Assembly: GCA_937867175.1 (NCBI GenBank)
Contig: CALMKG010000428.1
Span: forward strand, 1 to 37,142
Source of the DNA: an uncultured Propionibacterium sp.
Lineage (GTDB): Bacteria > Actinomycetota > Actinomycetes > Propionibacteriales > Propionibacteriaceae
Direction: 5' to 3'
DNA length: 37,142 nt
The position numbers were made by a program, and so were the translations under genes. The notes beneath the pieces were generated by a model, which saw only the letters and a program-made list of their open reading frames with translations, was not told the DNA's origin and did not search any database. This document shows, piece after piece, positions 15,761 to 23,632 of this stretch (its first letter is position 1; each line of letters opens with the position of its first letter).

Positions 15761-16966
15761 TCACACCAGCGGCGTGACGGGGTTGCTCTCCTCGCCGGTG
15801 GCAAGCCACCTGCCGTAGACCTCGAGCCCCGTGTCCGGGAGCGTGAGGCCGTGCCGAGCGGCGGTCGCCTGGTCGCGCCAGAAACGCTGCAGGACGCTGG
15901 ACTCCGCAAATCCGGCCGAGCCGTGTGCGGTCATCAAGGCGTCCACGGCGCTCCTCACGTTCGACACGACCTGCGCCTGTTGGCCGCGTTGGCGCGCGCG
16001 TGCCGCATAGTCGAGGTAGGTGCCGTTCCGGGCTGCGTCATCGATCTCGTCGGCCGCGCGATAGGCAAACAGCTCGGCTGCATCCAGCAGAAGAGCGGCC
16101 CTTGCGAGCTCCAGCTGGAAGGGGATCGAGTCGCTCTGACGCCGATAGGTCGTGTAGGCGATGCTCTTGGTCGGCGCTGCGGCACGGACGAGATCCAGGA
16201 CAGCGTCGCCCATTCCCAGGTGAGCCCCCAGCAGCTGGGCCTCCAGCTCCGGGATGAACGCCGTCCGGTAGGTGTCGTCGTCACCCTGTCCGACGACTCC
16301 GGGGTAGTCGCCGCGCAGGGCTGGACCAACGCGCAGCACTCGATGTTCGGGCACGAGGATGTCGTTGGCGACGAAGCTGTTGCTGCCGGTCGACTTCAGG
16401 CCCGCGACATGCCAGGTGTCCTTGTACTCCAGGTCCTGCCGCGGAGCGAGCACGATCGCGTTGTCCTCGAACCGGCCGGCATCGTCGTGGAGGGGGGCGC
16501 CGAGGATCGCCCAGGAGGAGTGCCAGGACCCGGAGTTGTACCGCCATTCCCCGCTCATCCGGTAGCCACCACCCTCGACAGCGCTCGCCTTCGATGACGG
16601 CGCGAGCATGATCGAGACGTGGGTGTCCGGCCCGCTCCCGAAGACTTCCTCCTGTGCCTCGTGCGGGAACCACCCGACGACATACGCGCCTGAGTTGAGC
16701 AGCCCTGTCACCCATCCCGCACCGCCGTCGGCGCGCGCGACGGCCCGGGCAACATCGATCTGCTCACGCGTGGTTGCGGCAAGCCCGCCGAATCGCCGGG
16801 GGACTCCGGTTCGGAACACGCCAGCCGCGCGCAGCGCCTCGATCGTCGGCTCGTCGAGATGACGATTGGTCTCGTTTCCGGCGGCGCGATGGCGGATCAG
16901 CGGCGTGATCTCCTCGATGCGGCCAAGCACTCCCGCGATGTCCGGCACCAGGGCCTGTTCAGTCAT
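15761..16966 (-). CDS. Acyl-CoA-dehydrogenase-fold flavin monooxygenase, copy 1
   Basis: This 401-residue protein has the acyl-CoA dehydrogenase fold in the version used by group D flavin monooxygenases (HsaA, DszC, isobutylamine N-hydroxylase and pyridine monooxygenase are of this type). Recognisable blocks are RRFGGLAATTREQIDVARAVARADG (abridged: FGG, ARADGG), SGEWRYNSGSWHSSWAILGA, the GLKSTGSNSF loop and a C-terminal helix bundle ending PVTPLV. It lacks the catalytic-base context of true acyl-CoA dehydrogenases, and a flavin reductase gene follows within 50 bases. ATG 16966 is preferred because GAGGAG is 5 bases upstream; GTG 16972 is too near that site. Oxygenation of an N- or C-position of the imported compound is inferred. 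Confidence 0.82.
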   Translation of the reverse strand: MTEQALVPDIAGVLGRIEEITPLIRHRAAGNETNRHLDEPTIEALRAAGVFRTGVPRRFGGLAATTREQIDVARAVARADGGAGWVTGLLNSGAYVVGWFPHEAQEEVFGSGPDTHVSIMLAPSSKASAVEGGGYRMSGEWRYNSGSWHSSWAILGAPLHDDAGRFEDNAIVLAPRQDLEYKDTWHVAGLKSTGSNSFVANDILVPEHRVLRVGPALRGDYPGVVGQGDDDTYRTAFIPELEAQLLGAHLGMGDAVLDLVRAAAPTKSIAYTTYRRQSDSIPFQLELARAALLLDAAELFAYRAADEIDDAARNGTYLDYAARARQRGQQAQVVSNVRSAVDALMTAHGSAGFAESSVLQRFWRDQATAARHGLTLPDTGLEVYGRWLATGEESNPVTPLV

Positions 16967-17049
16967 CGTCACTCCTCAGTGCCGTTCACAGCTCGGATCG
17001 GTACGCCCGTCGCGGCCGGCCGGACCGACCGGTCGCGACAGGCCGCACC

Positions 17050-18246
17050 TCAGACCAGCGGGGTGACGGTGTCGCCGTCCTCGCGTCCGAGAAGCGCCTT
17101 TCCGTAGAGCTCGTAGCCCAGCGCGGGAAGGACAAACGCATGCCTGGCTGCGACCGCCTGGTCACGCCACAACCGCTGCAGCGGGTTGACCTCGGCGAAG
17201 GACCCCGAGCCATGCGCCGTAAGGAGCATCTCGATCGCTCGCGACACGTGCTCGACAATCCATCCCACGTACGCACGGTTTCGTGCCCTGGTGAGGTAGT
17301 CGGGATACGCCCCGAGCTCGGCGGGCCGATCGATCTCGTCAGTCGCCCTTAAAGCGAACGCGTCGGCAGCATCGAGCAGCAGGGCGGCCTTGGCGATGTC
17401 GAGCTGGAAGGCGACCGAGTCGCTCTGGTGCGCGAAGTTGGTATAGGCGATGCCCTTGTCGGCCTTGGCGATGACTCGATCCAGGACGGCCCGTCCAATA
17501 CCCAGCTGGGGCCCCACGAGGATGATGTTGAGCACGGGAATCCAACCGGCGCGATACACGCTTGGCGTGTCGTCGTCCGTGCCTGGGTAGCTGCCTAGCA
17601 GTGCGGGCTGCCCCGGCATGACCCGGTGGTCTGGAACGAAGACGTCCTTGGCGTACAACGTGTTGCTGCCGCTGGAACGCATCCCGGCGACGTACCACGT
17701 GTCCTTGAACTCGAGCTCGCTCCGGGGGATCAACAGCTGCGCGGTGTCCACGAAGTTGCCGTCCTCGTCCACCAGCTCAGCGCCGAGGATCGCCCACGAG
17801 GAGTGCCACGACGCGGAGTTGTAACCCCATTCGCCGCTCACGCGGTATCCGCCCTCGACACGAGTCGTCTTGCCGTTGGTGGCCAGCACCACCGAGACCT
17901 TCGCGTCGGGGTCGTCCCCCCAGACGTCGTCCTGGGCGCGCTCGGGGTACAGCGACGTGAGCCAGTTCGCGATGTTGGTGAGGGCGACGACCCATGCCGT
18001 CCCTCCGTCGGCGCGCCCCACAGCAGCCCCCACATCGATCTGGGCGCGTGAGTTGCCTTGGTACCCGCCGTACTTCGCGGGCTGCGTCACCCGGAAGGCA
18101 CCGATCGCCTCCAACGCATCGATGGACTCCTGGACAACGCGCCGATCCGTCTCGCTCTGGGCCGCATTCCTCTCCAGCAGCGGACGCAGCTCGTCGATGC
18201 TCTTGAGCAGGCTTGGGATGTCGGGCGGGAGATTGCTGTCGACCAT
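17050..18246 (-). CDS. Acyl-CoA-dehydrogenase-fold flavin monooxygenase, copy 2
   Basis: This 398-residue paralogue of the next gene in the operon shares SGEWGYNSASWHSSWAILGA, VAGMRSSGSN, QSDSVAFQL, LLLDAADAFA, LTAHGSGSFAE, QRLWRDQAVAARH and the same VTPLV tail. It is the first gene of the minus-strand operon, behind the divergent control region. ATG 18246 follows AAAGG at 8 bases; an ATG seven codons earlier has a poorer site. The two copies may form a hetero-oligomer, act on successive intermediates, or have different substrate ranges. Sequence shows conservation through the core of both, so neither looks decayed. Confidence 0.82.
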   Translation of the reverse strand: MVDSNLPPDIPSLLKSIDELRPLLERNAAQSETDRRVVQESIDALEAIGAFRVTQPAKYGGYQGNSRAQIDVGAAVGRADGGTAWVVALTNIANWLTSLYPERAQDDVWGDDPDAKVSVVLATNGKTTRVEGGYRVSGEWGYNSASWHSSWAILGAELVDEDGNFVDTAQLLIPRSELEFKDTWYVAGMRSSGSNTLYAKDVFVPDHRVMPGQPALLGSYPGTDDDTPSVYRAGWIPVLNIILVGPQLGIGRAVLDRVIAKADKGIAYTNFAHQSDSVAFQLDIAKAALLLDAADAFALRATDEIDRPAELGAYPDYLTRARNRAYVGWIVEHVSRAIEMLLTAHGSGSFAEVNPLQRLWRDQAVAARHAFVLPALGYELYGKALLGREDGDTVTPLV

Positions 18247-18324
18247 GGGACGGGCCTTTCTCTGCATGTCGCTCTCGTGGGTCAGCTACCGCGGTCTGTA
18301 CGGGATCGACCCGGGCAGGACGCG

Positions 18325-18354
18325 ACAGTATCGAATGTCGTATGCGAAACGCAA
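18325..18354 (-). promoter_or_regulatory. Candidate promoter of the monooxygenase operon
   Basis: On the minus strand TTGCGT (18354-18349) and TACTGT (18330-18325) are separated by 18 bases, an acceptable -35/-10 pair for actinobacteria. It lies about 80 bases upstream of the first monooxygenase start. The palindrome at 18333-18364 covers the -35 and spacer, as expected for a repressor site. Confidence 0.35.
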
Positions 18355-18364
18355 TAATACATTC
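18333..18364. promoter_or_regulatory. Inverted repeat, candidate GntR operator between divergent operons
   Basis: Outer arms GAATGT (18333-18338) and ACATTC (18359-18364) enclose a perfect inner palindrome TGCG-AAA-CGCA (18343-18353). It sits between the monooxygenase operon and the GntR gene and would be well placed to control both directions. The left part, GAATGTCGTATGCGA, recurs in pieces at the transporter promoter. Binding by the adjacent GntR protein is inference. Confidence 0.5.
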
Positions 18365-18476
18365 AGAGTCTGTCGTCGCCTGGCGCTCCGAGTCGACGCC
18401 GACACATCGGATACCGTGTGTGAACAGGGTGGCCCTGCGGCCACGCACGATCGAGGCAGCGAAAGGCGGCAGACCG

Positions 18477-19151
18477 GTGAAGGTCGCACGCATCGAGCGA
18501 GATCCCAGCGCCCTCACGTCGGAGGTGCGCGGCAAGATCATCGACGCCATGATGGCCGGCGACCTGCTGCCTGGGGATCGGTTGATCCTCGACAAGCTCG
18601 CCGACCAGCTCGGAGTGAGTCGCACACCTGTTCGCGATGCGCTGCTGCGCCTGGTCGCGGAGGGGATCGTCGAGCCCGCGGACAAGAGAGGGTACGTGTT
18701 CCGTCAGTTGACCGACATCGAGGTCGAACACAACCTCGAGTCGCGCCTGGCGATCGAGTCCTACGCCGCGGAGATGCTGGCCAGGAAGGGTGGCGCGGCG
18801 ATCCGCTCGGTCAGGGACTCACTGGAGGAGGCTCATCGAACGCCGAAGAACACGATGCGCGCCTATTTCGACGCCAACATGCAGGTGCACCGTGCGATTG
18901 TCGCGGCCACCGAGAACCCCCAGCTCCTCAGCTTCTTCGACACAATCTGGGGCCAGGCAGCGTCCAACCAGATCTACGGCCAGTACTTCCAGACGACGGC
19001 CGACGAAGCGTTCTTCCAGGACCATCTCCGACTCATCGACACCATCGCGCTCGGGCAGCCCGACAACGCGCGCGCTGCCATGGTCGAGCACATCTGCAGC
19101 GGCCAGGAGTTGTCCCGTCGCGTCCGGATGGAGCTTAACGTTCCCACTTGA
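18477..19151 (+). CDS. GntR-family (FCD/FadR-type) transcriptional regulator
   Basis: This 224-residue regulator has an N-terminal winged helix (about 12-75) with LADQLGVSRTPVRDALLRLVAEGIV, here cited by its core GVSRTPVRDAL, which is the classic GntR recognition helix. A C-terminal FCD ligand domain follows, with Asp and His residues in YFDANMQVHRAI and His in FQDHLRL and MVEHICSG as likely metal ligands. FCD regulators commonly sense carboxylates or amino-acid-like molecules and repress adjacent catabolic genes. GTG 18477 gives the usual family length; GTG 18420 and 18429 are in-frame alternatives. It is divergent from the monooxygenase operon and precedes the ligase and amidase genes. Confidence 0.85.
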   Translation: MKVARIERDPSALTSEVRGKIIDAMMAGDLLPGDRLILDKLADQLGVSRTPVRDALLRLVAEGIVEPADKRGYVFRQLTDIEVEHNLESRLAIESYAAEMLARKGGAAIRSVRDSLEEAHRTPKNTMRAYFDANMQVHRAIVAATENPQLLSFFDTIWGQAASNQIYGQYFQTTADEAFFQDHLRLIDTIALGQPDNARAAMVEHICSGQELSRRVRMELNVPT

Positions 19152-19155
19152 AGTG

Positions 19156-19170
19156 TTCAGTGTCACTGAA
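19156..19170. promoter_or_regulatory. Perfect palindrome TTCAGTG-T-CACTGAA
   Basis: A perfect 7-base-arm palindrome with a single central base starts 4 bases after the GntR stop and lies about 58 bases before the leader ORF. Its AGTGTCACT core and location suggest an operator for the ligase-amidase genes or a short hairpin. It differs from the TATGCGA-type palindromes elsewhere in the island, so it may bind another regulator. Confidence 0.4.
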
Positions 19171-19227
19171 TATGCTCTCTCGTGTAGTGGGTCGCCGGGA
19201 CTTTGACCGAGGGCTGAGGGAGTCGAC

Positions 19228-19284
19228 ATGAAGCACATCTGTAACGCGCCGCCGCCCCAGCGCAGATCTCGGCGCGACTCTTGA
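19228..19284 (+). CDS. 18-residue leader peptide ORF coupled to the ligase gene
   Basis: An ORF with the sequence MKHICNAPPPQRRSRRDS starts at ATG 19228, 5 bases after a GAGGGAG ribosome site. It ends in TGA at 19282-19284, and the last base of that stop is the first base of the ligase ATG (TGATG). The ligase itself has no visible ribosome site, so its translation probably depends on ribosomes finishing the leader. The Pro-Pro-Pro run and the Arg-rich end are features that can stall ribosomes. This ORF is too short for routine gene finding. It may control expression by translational coupling or attenuation, but no alternative RNA folds were tested. Confidence 0.5.
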   Translation: MKHICNAPPPQRRSRRDS

Positions 19285-20708
19285 TGCTCCAGCGGGACGA
19301 CTGGGGATCGATCTTCGCCCGATTGCGCTCGGAGAACATTCGCCGCGTTCGCGTGGTGTGGGCGGACCAGCACGGTGTCAGTCGCACAAGGGTGGTGGCG
19401 ACGAGGGCGTTCCCGAAGATCTGCGCCGAGGGACTGCGCTGCAACCTGGGCACGCTCCTCAGCGACTCCTCGGGGAAGATGACCATGGACCCGTTCGCCC
19501 CCGGCCGGGTGCTCAACAGCTCCGACCTGGCAGGAGCACCCGACATCCTGCTTCGGCCCGACCCGTCCACGTTCCGCGTGCTGCCCTGGGCTCCACAGAC
19601 GGCATGGATCATCGCCGACGTGTTCACCACGGCGGGAAAACCTCTACCATTCTCACCACGAGCGCAGCTTCGTGCTGCCGCCGACCTGGCCTCGGGGAGC
19701 GACATTCGACCGGTGATCGGGATCGAGCTCGAGTTCCACCTGCTGAAGGTTGCCGACCTCGCTCGAACCGGGTCGGTCGAGTCTATCGATGCGCAGGCGG
19801 TGCGCCCCACACACTCGGCGTACCAACACCAGTCGGAGGCCGCCCTCGACAACGTGAGCGAGTTCCTGGACGTCTTGCAGGACCATCTCGAGGAGCTCGG
19901 CCTGCCCGTCCGTACCCTTGAAGTCGAGCACGGCCCATCTCAGTTCGAGATCAGTCTGGACGTGTTGGGCGCCCTGGAGGGCGCGGACGCCGCTTTCGTG
20001 GTGAAGAACGCGGCGAAGATGATCGCGCGGCGACACGGCTATCACATCACGTTCATGCCTCGACCGGCGATCCGCGGCTTCGACTCCTCGGGATGGCATC
20101 TACATCTGTCGATCACCGACGAGCTCGGCCAGAACCTGTTCGTGCCGAAGGACGACCTGGAGCTGCTGTCGCCCTACGGTCGCCACTTCGTCGGCGGCAT
20201 CCTCAGGCACGCGCGCGAAGCAGCGTTGTTGGCCATCCCCACCGTCACGGGATTCAAGCGTCTGCAGCCGCGCTCACTCGCCCCCGACAGAGTCACCTGG
20301 GGCGCCGACAATCGAGGTGCGATGATCCGCGTCACGGGTGACCGCAGTCTCGGGTCGACACACATCGAGAACCGGATCGGCGACACCGCCGCGAACGGCT
20401 ATCTCTACATCGCCAGTCAGATCTTGACCGGCCTTGACGGCGTCTCGATGGCCGAGGAACCACCTCCGGCGACGGACACCCCCTACGAGGATGACGTCAC
20501 TCGATTGCCGACCAGCCTGCCCGAGGCGATCAGCGAGTTCGAGAACAGTGAGCTCTTCCTGAAGACCATGGGCGAGGACTTCGTCGCCTTCTACGCCGCG
20601 CACAAGCGCAGCGAAGCCGAGCGGTTCGCCGCTTCCGAGCTCGGCCGCACCGATGAACCGCACGCGGTCAGCACATGGGAACAGCTCGAGTACTTCGATC
20701 TGTACTGA
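19284..20708 (+). CDS. Glutamine-synthetase-family ligase (gamma-glutamylamide synthetase type)
   Basis: This 474-residue protein has the two GS parts: an N-terminal beta-grasp (VRVVWADQHGVSRTRVVATRAF, residues about 22-43) and a catalytic domain with GIELEF (146-151), EHGPSQFEIS (215-224) and SSGWHLHLS (268-276). These are the metal-binding Glu and His blocks. It is not a housekeeping GS: the beta-grasp lacks the GS pattern and no adenylylation-site context is apparent. Relatives such as PuuA, IpuC and the gamma-glutamylanilide synthases add glutamate to amines for degradation. Its pairing with an amidase and importer suggests ATP-dependent glutamylation of an amine. The ATG at 19284 overlaps the leader stop; a TTG at 19281 is less likely. 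Confidence 0.8.
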   Translation: MLQRDDWGSIFARLRSENIRRVRVVWADQHGVSRTRVVATRAFPKICAEGLRCNLGTLLSDSSGKMTMDPFAPGRVLNSSDLAGAPDILLRPDPSTFRVLPWAPQTAWIIADVFTTAGKPLPFSPRAQLRAAADLASGSDIRPVIGIELEFHLLKVADLARTGSVESIDAQAVRPTHSAYQHQSEAALDNVSEFLDVLQDHLEELGLPVRTLEVEHGPSQFEISLDVLGALEGADAAFVVKNAAKMIARRHGYHITFMPRPAIRGFDSSGWHLHLSITDELGQNLFVPKDDLELLSPYGRHFVGGILRHAREAALLAIPTVTGFKRLQPRSLAPDRVTWGADNRGAMIRVTGDRSLGSTHIENRIGDTAANGYLYIASQILTGLDGVSMAEEPPPATDTPYEDDVTRLPTSLPEAISEFENSELFLKTMGEDFVAFYAAHKRSEAERFAASELGRTDEPHAVSTWEQLEYFDLY

Positions 20709-20745
20709 GGGCATCTGCCCCCACCGACGCCTGAGGACGTGACGA

Positions 20746-22215
20746 ATGAACCCATCGGACTACGCGTGGATGTCGGCTGTCGAGCTCATCGAGGCACTCC
20801 GGTCCCGGCAGCTGTCTCCGGTCGAGCTCGTCGAGGCCGCGATCGCTCGCATCGAGGAGCAGAACCCGGCCATCAATGCCGTGGTCCACCTCGGCGCCGA
20901 CGATGCACGGGCCGCAGCACGTGCTGCGGAGCACTCCTTGGCGGACGGGACAGCGGGTCCCTTGACAGGTGTCCCGGTTCTCATGAAGGACCTGTTCGAC
21001 TTCAAGCCCGGTTGGCCATCCACCCTCGGAGGCGTACGCGCCCTTGCCGGCAACATCGCCCAGCACAGCTGCCTCTTCGTGGAACGCATGGAATCCGCAG
21101 GCGCAATCGTTCTCGGCAAGACGAACTCTCCCGTGTTCGGTGCCCGCGGCATCACCGACAATCCGCTGTTCGGACCGACGCGCAACCCGTTCGACGTGAC
21201 CCGCAATCCCGGTGGCTCCTCTGGTGGCGCAGCCGCCGCCGTTGCTGCTGGCTTCGTTCCCATCGCGGAAGGCACCGACGCCGGCGGGTCCATCCGCATA
21301 CCCGCCGCCTGGACCTCGACGTACGGATTCAAGCCGAGCGCTGGGCGCGTTCCCTCCATCGTCCGACCGCTCGGATTCCTGAACTCAGCCCCGTTCATCA
21401 CCGAAGGGCCGATCACCCGCACGGTGGCGGACGCCGCGCTGGCAATGAGCACGCTGGCTGGTCCCGACCCCCGCGCGCCTCACTGCCTGGACGGCAACCT
21501 CGACTATGGCGCCGCCTTGGAGCGCTCGGTTGCGGGACGCCGCGTCGGCTACTCGCCCGAGCTCGGAGCGTTCACCGTCGAGGCCGAGGTGGCACGTGCG
21601 GTCGATCACGCCGTGACCGGCTTCGAGGAGTGCGGTGCCCATGTGGAGCTGGTGGAGCTGTCGCTGCCCGCCGATCACGCGGAGCTCGCGGCCCTGTGGC
21701 ACCGGTCGATGATGCAGATCAGCTTGGCATCCCTGGAGGCCATGCAGGCGCAAGGGATCGACCTGCTCACAGACCTCGCCGCACACTTTCCACCCAGCCT
21801 GACAGAACAGATCGAGCAGGCCCGCAGCATGAGCGCCCGCCAGCTCAGGAACGACGATGCGCTCCGGACCGAGGTCTATGACGCCTTGACGCCGGCGGTC
21901 AACGCCTTCGACCTCCTGGTGAGCCCGACGGTGGGTGCCCTTCCAGTCCTCAACGCCGATGATGGGGACACGATCGGCCCCTCGCAGATCAACGGGCAGG
22001 CCGTCGACCCGCTGATCGGCTGGACTCTCACCTTCCCGCTCAACTTCACCGGCAATCCCGCGGCGTCGATCCCAGCCGGACTTGTCAACGGCCTGCCGCT
22101 CGGGATGCAGCTCATCGGACGACAGATGCGGGACCTGGACGTCCTGACGTTCAGCGCCGCCTACGAGCGCGCAAGACCGTGGGCGGCGGACTACCGCCTC
22201 ACCGAAAACGACTGA
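20746..22215 (+). CDS. Amidase-signature-family amidase
   Basis: This 489-residue protein has the complete Ser-cisSer-Lys machinery of the amidase signature family. Lys81 is in VLMKDLFDF, the glycine/serine-rich signature NPGGSSGG is at 154-161, and the nucleophile Ser182 is in GTDAGGSIRIPA. Length is normal. Members hydrolyse linear or aryl amides to acid and ammonia or amine. It is placed 37 bases after the ligase gene, with GAGG nine bases upstream of its ATG. It could cleave the imported amide, or release a product from a glutamylated or ring-opened intermediate. It shows no signal peptide, so it should be cytoplasmic. Confidence 0.88.
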   Translation: MNPSDYAWMSAVELIEALRSRQLSPVELVEAAIARIEEQNPAINAVVHLGADDARAAARAAEHSLADGTAGPLTGVPVLMKDLFDFKPGWPSTLGGVRALAGNIAQHSCLFVERMESAGAIVLGKTNSPVFGARGITDNPLFGPTRNPFDVTRNPGGSSGGAAAAVAAGFVPIAEGTDAGGSIRIPAAWTSTYGFKPSAGRVPSIVRPLGFLNSAPFITEGPITRTVADAALAMSTLAGPDPRAPHCLDGNLDYGAALERSVAGRRVGYSPELGAFTVEAEVARAVDHAVTGFEECGAHVELVELSLPADHAELAALWHRSMMQISLASLEAMQAQGIDLLTDLAAHFPPSLTEQIEQARSMSARQLRNDDALRTEVYDALTPAVNAFDLLVSPTVGALPVLNADDGDTIGPSQINGQAVDPLIGWTLTFPLNFTGNPAASIPAGLVNGLPLGMQLIGRQMRDLDVLTFSAAYERARPWAADYRLTEND

Positions 22216-22225
22216 AACCGTCGTT
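22207..22225 (+). terminator. Small hairpin at the amidase stop
   Basis: AACGAC (22207-22212) and GTCGTT (22220-22225) form a 6-base-pair stem with a 7-base loop that contains the amidase stop codon. There is no T-run, so it is at best a weak terminator or RNA-processing site between amidase and transporter genes. Confidence 0.2.
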
Positions 22226-22233
22226 CAGAACTA

Positions 22234-22263
22234 CTGTACGGATCTCGTTTCGTCGCATATGGT
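22234..22263 (+). promoter_or_regulatory. Candidate promoter of the ABC-importer genes
   Basis: CTGTAC (22234-22239) and TATGGT (22258-22263) are 18 bases apart, about 60 bases upstream of the binding-protein ATG. The -10 overlaps the left part of the palindrome at 22251-22285. The match to the -35 consensus is poor. Confidence 0.35.
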
Positions 22264-22285
22264 ATTCGACATTCCACATGCGACG
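22251..22285. promoter_or_regulatory. Inverted repeat CGTCGCAT...ATGCGACG, candidate operator
   Basis: Perfect 8-base arms (22251-22258 and 22278-22285) are separated by 19 bases and lie between the amidase and transporter genes, over the candidate -10. On the minus strand the sequence contains GAATGTCG and TATGCGA, both also present in the 18333-18364 operator. This suggests one regulator acts at both promoters. Confidence 0.5.
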
Positions 22286-22321
22286 CGGCGCCAAGGCGCC
22301 CACCGATCGAGAGGCCCTTCC

Positions 22322-23632
22322 ATGTCAGGTGAGATCCGCAGTACCCAGCTCGGACGACGCACCCTCCTTGGCGCCCTGGGAGCAGGCGCCGCAGCCGTCG
22401 GGTCCTCGTCGATGCTGAGCGCCTGCTCCGTGAAGGGAGCCGCGAAGTCCGGCAGTGACGTCCTCAAGATCGGCCTGGTCAGCCCCCAGACAGGAGCGCT
22501 GTCGAGCTTTGCCGCAACCGACAACTACGTCGTGGCGGCCGTGCAGGAAGCCCTGCGCAACGGCTTCACGGCCGGCGGGAAGAAGCGGAAGGTCGAGATC
22601 GTCGTCAAGGACACCCAGTCAAGCCCCACCCGCGCCACAGAGGTTACCAAGGAGCTCATCACGCGCGATGGCGTCGACATCATCGTCGCCTCCAGCACGC
22701 CTGACACCGCCAACCCCGTGGCAGACCAGTGCGAGATCGACGGCATCCCCAACACGACCACGATCGTCCCGTGGCAGTCCTGGTACTACGGACGTGGCGG
22801 CGAGCCCGGCGGCCCCGGGTTCACCTACGGCACCAACTTCTACTCCGGGATGTTCGAGTTCGCGGACTCCTACGTGGCCATGATGAACAGGCTGGGAGGC
22901 GGGTCCAAGAAGATCGCGACCTTGTGGCCGAACGACACCGACGGCAATGCGTTCCGCAACGGGATCGGCCCCTTCTTCGGCGACGAGGGGTACCAGGTGG
23001 TCGACGGGGGTGACTACCAGAACGGTACGGCCGACTACGCGGCCATGATCAACCGCTTCAAGTCCGAGGAAGCCGAGTTCCTCAACGGCATCCCGATTCC
23101 GCCGGACTGGCAGACCTTCTGGAAGCAGTCGGCATCGCTCAACTACAGGCCGCGATTCGCGACGGTCGCCAAGTCCATGCTCTTCCCGTCCGAGGCGGAG
23201 GCACTCGGCCCGCTGGCAGAGAACCTCGCGGTCTGCGTGTGGTGGACCGACTCGCTCCCCTACGCCTCGAGTCTCGACGGCACCACTGCCGCTGACCTCG
23301 CAAAGAACTACACAGCGCAGACGGGGAAGCAGTGGACCCAGGCGCTGGGCTCGCTGTACTCGCTGTTCGAGGTCGCCGTCGAGGCGTTCAAGGCTGCAGA
23401 TGACCCGAAGGACCGGAAGGACGTGGCGGACAAGCTCAAGAGCCTGAAGTACGAGGGCTTGAGTGGTCCACTCGACTTCACGACCGGCCCGGAGAAGGGC
23501 ATTGCTGTCATCAAGTGCGTCGGTGGGCAGTGGCGCCCCGGCAAGAAGTTCCCGTTCGAGGTTGTCGTGGTGGACAACTCCACCAACGCCGACTTCCCAG
23601 TCGGTGGCGACCTCAAGCCCCTCCGCTCGTGA
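22322..23632 (+). CDS. LIV-type ABC transporter substrate-binding lipoprotein
   Basis: This 436-residue type 1 periplasmic-binding protein starts with a twin-arginine-type signal (LGRRTLLGALG, Arg12-Arg13) and a lipobox LSAC with Cys35. It should therefore be exported, possibly through Tat, and anchored by lipid. The mature protein begins with the usual KIGLVSPQTGALSSF and has TPDTANPVADQCEIDGIPN-like text at the ligand cleft (key parts SSTPDTANP and GIPN). Family members bind branched-chain amino acids, amides, urea, aromatic acids and other small molecules. A tryptophan-rich cleft segment (TTIVPWQSWYYGRGG) hints at an aromatic or heterocyclic ligand, but this is a guess. Its stop overlaps the next start. 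Confidence 0.88.
   Translation: MSGEIRSTQLGRRTLLGALGAGAAAVGSSSMLSACSVKGAAKSGSDVLKIGLVSPQTGALSSFAATDNYVVAAVQEALRNGFTAGGKKRKVEIVVKDTQSSPTRATEVTKELITRDGVDIIVASSTPDTANPVADQCEIDGIPNTTTIVPWQSWYYGRGGEPGGPGFTYGTNFYSGMFEFADSYVAMMNRLGGGSKKIATLWPNDTDGNAFRNGIGPFFGDEGYQVVDGGDYQNGTADYAAMINRFKSEEAEFLNGIPIPPDWQTFWKQSASLNYRPRFATVAKSMLFPSEAEALGPLAENLAVCVWWTDSLPYASSLDGTTAADLAKNYTAQTGKQWTQALGSLYSLFEVAVEAFKAADDPKDRKDVADKLKSLKYEGLSGPLDFTTGPEKGIAVIKCVGGQWRPGKKFPFEVVVVDNSTNADFPVGGDLKPLRS

Noticed and set aside
11562-18246. Ectoine degradation as the pathway
   Set aside because: The M24 gene recalls ectoine hydrolase, but no deacetylase (DoeB) or DoeC/DoeD-type partner accompanies it, and flavin monooxygenases have no place in that route.
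20739-21881. 380-residue frame overlapping the amidase gene
   Set aside because: It is extremely Arg-rich and out of frame with a complete amidase carrying all catalytic residues.
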